Positions 61,010-64,000 of a stretch of DNA of 64,000 nt are shown one piece after another. The translations under genes and the position numbers were made by a program. This DNA is from Hymenobacter metallicola (GTDB taxonomy: Bacteria > Bacteroidota > Bacteroidia > Cytophagales > Hymenobacteraceae). Location of the stretch: contig NZ_SRMB01000002.1 in the NCBI RefSeq assembly GCF_004745645.1, forward strand, positions 372,001 to 436,000. Direction: 5' to 3'. The notes beneath the pieces are model-generated. The model was given only the letters and a program-made list of their open reading frames with translations, made no database searches and was not told where the DNA came from. The stretch's first letter is position 1; every line of letters begins with the position of its first letter.

Positions 61010-62950
61010 CTACAGAACCACCGTTTCTACAGCGGCTTTGGCGACTACCTTGCCGTGCATCTCGCGCACAGCGGCGGCAATACCGTCGGCATCGAAGCCG
61101 CACTCTTTGTAGAGCTCATCCTGGGTACCGTGCTCGACTACCCGGTCCGGGATGCCGAGGCGCTTCACGGGCACCGCGTAGCCGTGGTCGGCCATGAACT
61201 CCAGCACCGCGGCGCCGAAGCCCCCAGGCAGGCAGCCGTCTTCCACCGTGACAATAGCTTTGTACTTGCTCAAGGCGGCGGCCAGCAGTTCCTCGTCGAG
61301 GGGCTTGGCAAAGCGCATGTCGAAGTGCCCCACGTTCAGGCCTTCGGCGGCCAGCTGCTGCGTAGCTTTCACGGCGTAGTTGCCGATGTGGCCAATGCTC
61401 AGAATAGCCACGCCTTCGCCTTCGCGCACCACGCGGCCCGTGCCCACGGCAATTTTCTTGAACGGAGTGCGCCACTCGGGCATCACGCCTTCGCCACGGG
61501 GGTAGCGGATCGTGAAGGGGCCCATGTCGGGCAGCTGGGCCGTGTACATCAGGTTGCGCAGCTCCTCCTCATTCATAGGGGCGGCTACCACCATGTTCGG
61601 GATGCAGCGCATGTAGGCAATGTCGTAGCAGCCGTGGTGGGTGGGGCCGTCGGCGCCGGCAAAACCAGCCCGGTCGAGGCAGAACACCACGTTCAGATTC
61701 TGCAACGCCACGTCGTGCAGCACCTGGTCGTAGGCGCGCTGCATGAACGACGAGTAGATATTGCAGAACGGCACCAGGCCCTGGGTAGCCAGGCCCGCCG
61801 AGAAAGTCACGGCGTGCTGCTCGGCAATGCCCACGTCGAAGGCACGGTCGGGCATGGCCTTCATCATGATGTTCAGCGAGCAGCCCGACGGCATGGCGGG
61901 CGTCACGCCCATTACCTTGTCGTTTTCCTTGGCCAGCTCCACCATCGTGTGCCCAAACACATCCTGATACTTAGGCGGCTGGGGCGTGGAATAGGTTTTC
62001 TTATGAATTTCGCCGGTAATCTTGTCGAACAACCCCGGGGCGTGCCACAGGGTCTGATCCTTTTCGGCCAACGCGTAGCCCTTGCCCTTCACCGTCACGC
62101 AGTGCAGGATTTTGGGGCCGGGAATGCTTTTCAGGTCGTTTAGAATGGTGGCCAGGTGCTGCACGTCGTGCCCATCCACGGGGCCGAAGTAGCGGAACTT
62201 GAGGGCCTCAAACAGGTTGCTTTGCTTGAGCAGCGTGGCTTTCATGGCCGACTCTACCTTGCGGGCAATCTGCTGGGGGTTGGGGCCAAACTTACTGAGC
62301 TTGCCCAGCACGTTCCACAGCTCGTCGCGCACCTTGTTATAGGTGCGGGAAGTAGTAATGTCGGTCAGGTATTCCTTGAGCGCACCCACGTTGGGGTCGA
62401 TGCTCATGCAGTTGTCGTTGAGGATGACCAGCAGGTTGGAGTTGGCCACCCCGGCATGGTTCAGAGCTTCGAAGGCCATACCGGCCGTCATGGCGCCGTC
62501 GCCGATAACGGCAATGTGCTGCCGGTCCTTTTCACCTTTGTAATCGGAAGCCACGGCCATGCCCAGCGCGGCCCCGATGCTGGTGGAGCTGTGGCCCACA
62601 CCGAAAGCATCGTACTCACTCTCCTTGCGCTTGGGAAAGCCCGACATGCCGCCGTAGCGCCGGTTGGTAGGGAATTGTTCCCGCCGCCCGGTCAGGATTT
62701 TGTGGCCGTAAGCCTGGTGCCCCACGTCCCACACGAGCTGGTCGTAGGGCGTATTGAACACGTAGTGTAGGGCTACCGTCAGCTCCACCACTCCGAGCGA
62801 GGCGCCGAAGTGCCCCCCGTAGATGGACACTGAGTCGATAATGAACTGTCGAAGCTCCTGGCTGACTTGCACCAGCTGGTCTTCACTGAGCTTTTTAAGG
62901 TCGTCGGGCGAGTTTATAGCCGCCAGCAGTTCACCGGGTTCGACAATCAT
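61010..62950 (-). CDS. dxs: 1-deoxy-D-xylulose-5-phosphate synthase
   Basis: DXS joins pyruvate and glyceraldehyde 3-phosphate with thiamine diphosphate, the first step of the MEP isoprenoid route. The 646 residues match the family. Seen: SIYGGHFGASLGVVELTVAL near the start, the thiamine diphosphate motif in IGDGAMTAGMAFEALNHAG ending in N, the histidine in WDVGHQAYGHKILTGR, and DRAGFAGADGPTHHG in the pyrimidine domain. A -7-like element (complement CAAAGGTA at 63045-63052) lies about 95 bases upstream. The gene has its own terminator. Confidence 0.97.
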   Translation of the reverse strand: MIVEPGELLAAINSPDDLKKLSEDQLVQVSQELRQFIIDSVSIYGGHFGASLGVVELTVALHYVFNTPYDQLVWDVGHQAYGHKILTGRREQFPTNRRYGGMSGFPKRKESEYDAFGVGHSSTSIGAALGMAVASDYKGEKDRQHIAVIGDGAMTAGMAFEALNHAGVANSNLLVILNDNCMSIDPNVGALKEYLTDITTSRTYNKVRDELWNVLGKLSKFGPNPQQIARKVESAMKATLLKQSNLFEALKFRYFGPVDGHDVQHLATILNDLKSIPGPKILHCVTVKGKGYALAEKDQTLWHAPGLFDKITGEIHKKTYSTPQPPKYQDVFGHTMVELAKENDKVMGVTPAMPSGCSLNIMMKAMPDRAFDVGIAEQHAVTFSAGLATQGLVPFCNIYSSFMQRAYDQVLHDVALQNLNVVFCLDRAGFAGADGPTHHGCYDIAYMRCIPNMVVAAPMNEEELRNLMYTAQLPDMGPFTIRYPRGEGVMPEWRTPFKKIAVGTGRVVREGEGVAILSIGHIGNYAVKATQQLAAEGLNVGHFDMRFAKPLDEELLAAALSKYKAIVTVEDGCLPGGFGAAVLEFMADHGYAVPVKRLGIPDRVVEHGTQDELYKECGFDADGIAAAVREMHGKVVAKAAVETVVL

Positions 62951-63044
62951 CTTGGAAGAGGAGCAAGGAGGAGAGGTTCAGCAAGGCAACAGACAGAGGA
63001 GCCTAAAGGTTAAGCCTTTCGGAAATTTCCCCGCCTGTAACGCG

Positions 63045-63052
63045 CAAAGGTA
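63045..63052 (-). promoter_or_regulatory. candidate -7 element of dxs
   Basis: Read leftward, TACCTTTG matches TAnnTTTG fully. No TTG was found at the usual distance, so the assignment is tentative. Confidence 0.4.
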
Positions 63053-63195
63053 CGACTTTTCGCAGCTACCGGTTGTTGCTCGTCGGCACTGCCGCCGACC
63101 CGGGCAGCTCAGCCATAGAGTCAGGCCTTCAGTAAAGCATGATTTTGGCTAGTGGGGCTTAATCAGACTTTAACCCGAAAGGCTTAATTAATGCC

Positions 63196-63203
63196 TATTT
63201 TTG
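63196..63203 (+). promoter_or_regulatory. candidate -7 element of the flippase-like gene
   Basis: TATTTTTG fully matches TAnnTTTG and ends 24 bases before the start at 63228. No clear -33 element was seen. Confidence 0.35.
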
Positions 63204-63227
63204 CCAGCCTCACCCCCTCTCCCACCT

Positions 63228-64000
63228 ATGCCGCTCACCCAGCAGAACAATCAGGAGCAGCAACTGCTCGACAAGCTTAAACCGTCGCGCATCATCCTGC
63301 CGGTGCTTATCGGGCTGAGCGTGGTAGGTTTTATGTTCTGGCGCAGCTACCAGCCCGGCGACCTGGCCCCGCTGGCCGACGCCAAGCTGCACTGGCTGCT
63401 CATCATGCTGGCCGTTCTGTTGGCGCGCGACCTGGGCTACATCTACCGCATCCGCCACATTTCGGAACGAGTGCTGAGCTGGCGCCAAAGCCTGGACGTA
63501 ATTATGATCTGGGAATTTGCCTCCTGCGTGCTGCCCTCGGCGGTGGGCGGCACGGCCGTGGCCTCTTTTATTCTCAACAAAGAAGGTATTTCGCTGGGCA
63601 AGTCGATGGCCTACGTGATGGTGACGGCCCTGCTCGACAACCTCTACTATGTCGTGACGGTACCCTTGGTGGTGTGGCTGGCGGGCAACGCGCTGTACCC
63701 GCACGAGGCTTTGCAGGGCGGCTTGGTGGCCACACTCAAAATAGCCTTTGTGGTGAGTTACGTACTGGTAACGCTCTACGCCTTGCTGATGCTCTACGCC
63801 ATCTTCGTGAACCCTGAATCGGTGAAACGGCTACTGGTACGGCTCTTTTCTATCAAGGGCCTGCGCCGCTGGCGGGCCAAGGCCTACCAGCACGGCAACG
63901 AGGTAGTGTGGGCCTCGGCCCAGCTGCGCGGCAATGGGGCCGGCTACTGGCTGCGTGCCATTGGCTCCACCTTTTTCGTCTGGACGGCCCGCTACCTGGT
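63228..64000 (+). CDS. lysylphosphatidylglycerol synthase TM region/UPF0104-like membrane protein (partial)
   Basis: The reading frame is open to the window edge (257 codons present), so the gene is cut. Hydrophobic helices begin near residue 20 (IILPVLIGLSVVGFMFW), then 52-65 (WLLIMLAVLLARDL), and continue. WEFASCVLPSAVGGTAVASFIL matches the conserved P-S-x-x-G-G segment of the LPG_synthase_TM/UPF0104 (YbhN-like) family, which moves or synthesises lipids and glycans across the inner membrane. The start at 63228 (MPLTQQNNQEQQLLD) has a short polar head before the first helix. The true 3' end lies outside the window. Confidence 0.85.
   Translation, partial: MPLTQQNNQEQQLLDKLKPSRIILPVLIGLSVVGFMFWRSYQPGDLAPLADAKLHWLLIMLAVLLARDLGYIYRIRHISERVLSWRQSLDVIMIWEFASCVLPSAVGGTAVASFILNKEGISLGKSMAYVMVTALLDNLYYVVTVPLVVWLAGNALYPHEALQGGLVATLKIAFVVSYVLVTLYALLMLYAIFVNPESVKRLLVRLFSIKGLRRWRAKAYQHGNEVVWASAQLRGNGAGYWLRAIGSTFFVWTARYL

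Noticed and set aside
60851..62143. A 430-codon plus-strand frame opposite dxs
   Set aside because: Antisense to the DXS catalytic region; His/Gly-rich shadow without homology signs.
1..64000. tRNA or rRNA genes
   Set aside because: Reading for T-loop GGTTCGAATCC-type segments and rRNA-conserved stretches in the intergenic regions gave no convincing candidate; a covariance search would be decisive.

Overview
The window reads as a chromosomal segment of a Bacteroidota bacterium of the Cytophagales/Hymenobacteraceae type, most like Hymenobacter. The reasons are gene content and style: high GC by eye, several secreted giants with type IX secretion (T9SS) C-terminal sorting domains, TonB-dependent receptors with a carboxypeptidase-like N-terminal domain, SPW-type membrane proteins, a DUF1501/DUF1800 pair, a Bacteroidota rpsU-xerC-hpf block, and promoters of the TTG-N18-20-TAnnTTTG type rather than sigma70 boxes. 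Shine-Dalgarno sequences are mostly absent. I see no rRNA, tRNA, CRISPR array, insertion sequence or prophage. The species cannot be named from the sequence alone.

Layout. 0-11 kb: a Nudix-fold regulator, uvrB, two small secreted proteins, an ECF sigma factor translationally coupled to an inner-membrane protein with a barrel-like C-terminus, WrbA and a TonB-type outer-membrane receptor. 11-18 kb: aroE, a DedA protein, a methyltransferase-like protein, a sorbosone-dehydrogenase-like lipoprotein, phosphosulfolactate synthase (ComA) and a large TPR protein. 17-23 kb: a leftward polysaccharide export set (Wza, Wzc tyrosine kinase, CpsB-type phosphatase, SDR). 23-28.5 kb: acyl-CoA dehydrogenase, rpsU, xerC, hpf, metK, and a DUF2975/YozG-like regulator pair. 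28.5-33.3 kb: a membrane protein, an S9 peptidase, an HD hydrolase and an acetyltransferase. 33.4-43.6 kb: three T9SS cargo proteins (PQQ sugar dehydrogenase, a 1734-residue repeat protein, a 1037-residue Ig-repeat protein). 43.6-49.5 kb: a metal homeostasis block. 49.5-57 kb: two SPW proteins, DUF1501, DUF1800 and a lamin-tail-domain giant. 57-64 kb: asd, a TonB-C protein, a PEGA-like lipoprotein, an alpha/beta hydrolase, YceI, dxs and the start of a flippase-like membrane protein.

The most coherent system is the metal block. A CDF exporter and an NRAMP importer diverge from a shared intergenic region holding a perfect palindrome of DtxR/MntR type. A closely related palindrome lies at the same distance upstream of the next operon, a TonB receptor with a CxxC plug followed by an outer-membrane channel-like protein. 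This predicts one metalloregulator controlling outer-membrane uptake, inner-membrane import and perhaps export. The second notable system is the sigma factor whose partner has a cytoplasmic stub, one transmembrane helix, a roughly 200-residue linker and a predicted outer-membrane barrel, an arrangement that could connect both membranes.

Transcription units are sharply bounded by strong hairpins, many of them long, almost perfectly symmetrical and therefore bidirectional between convergent genes.
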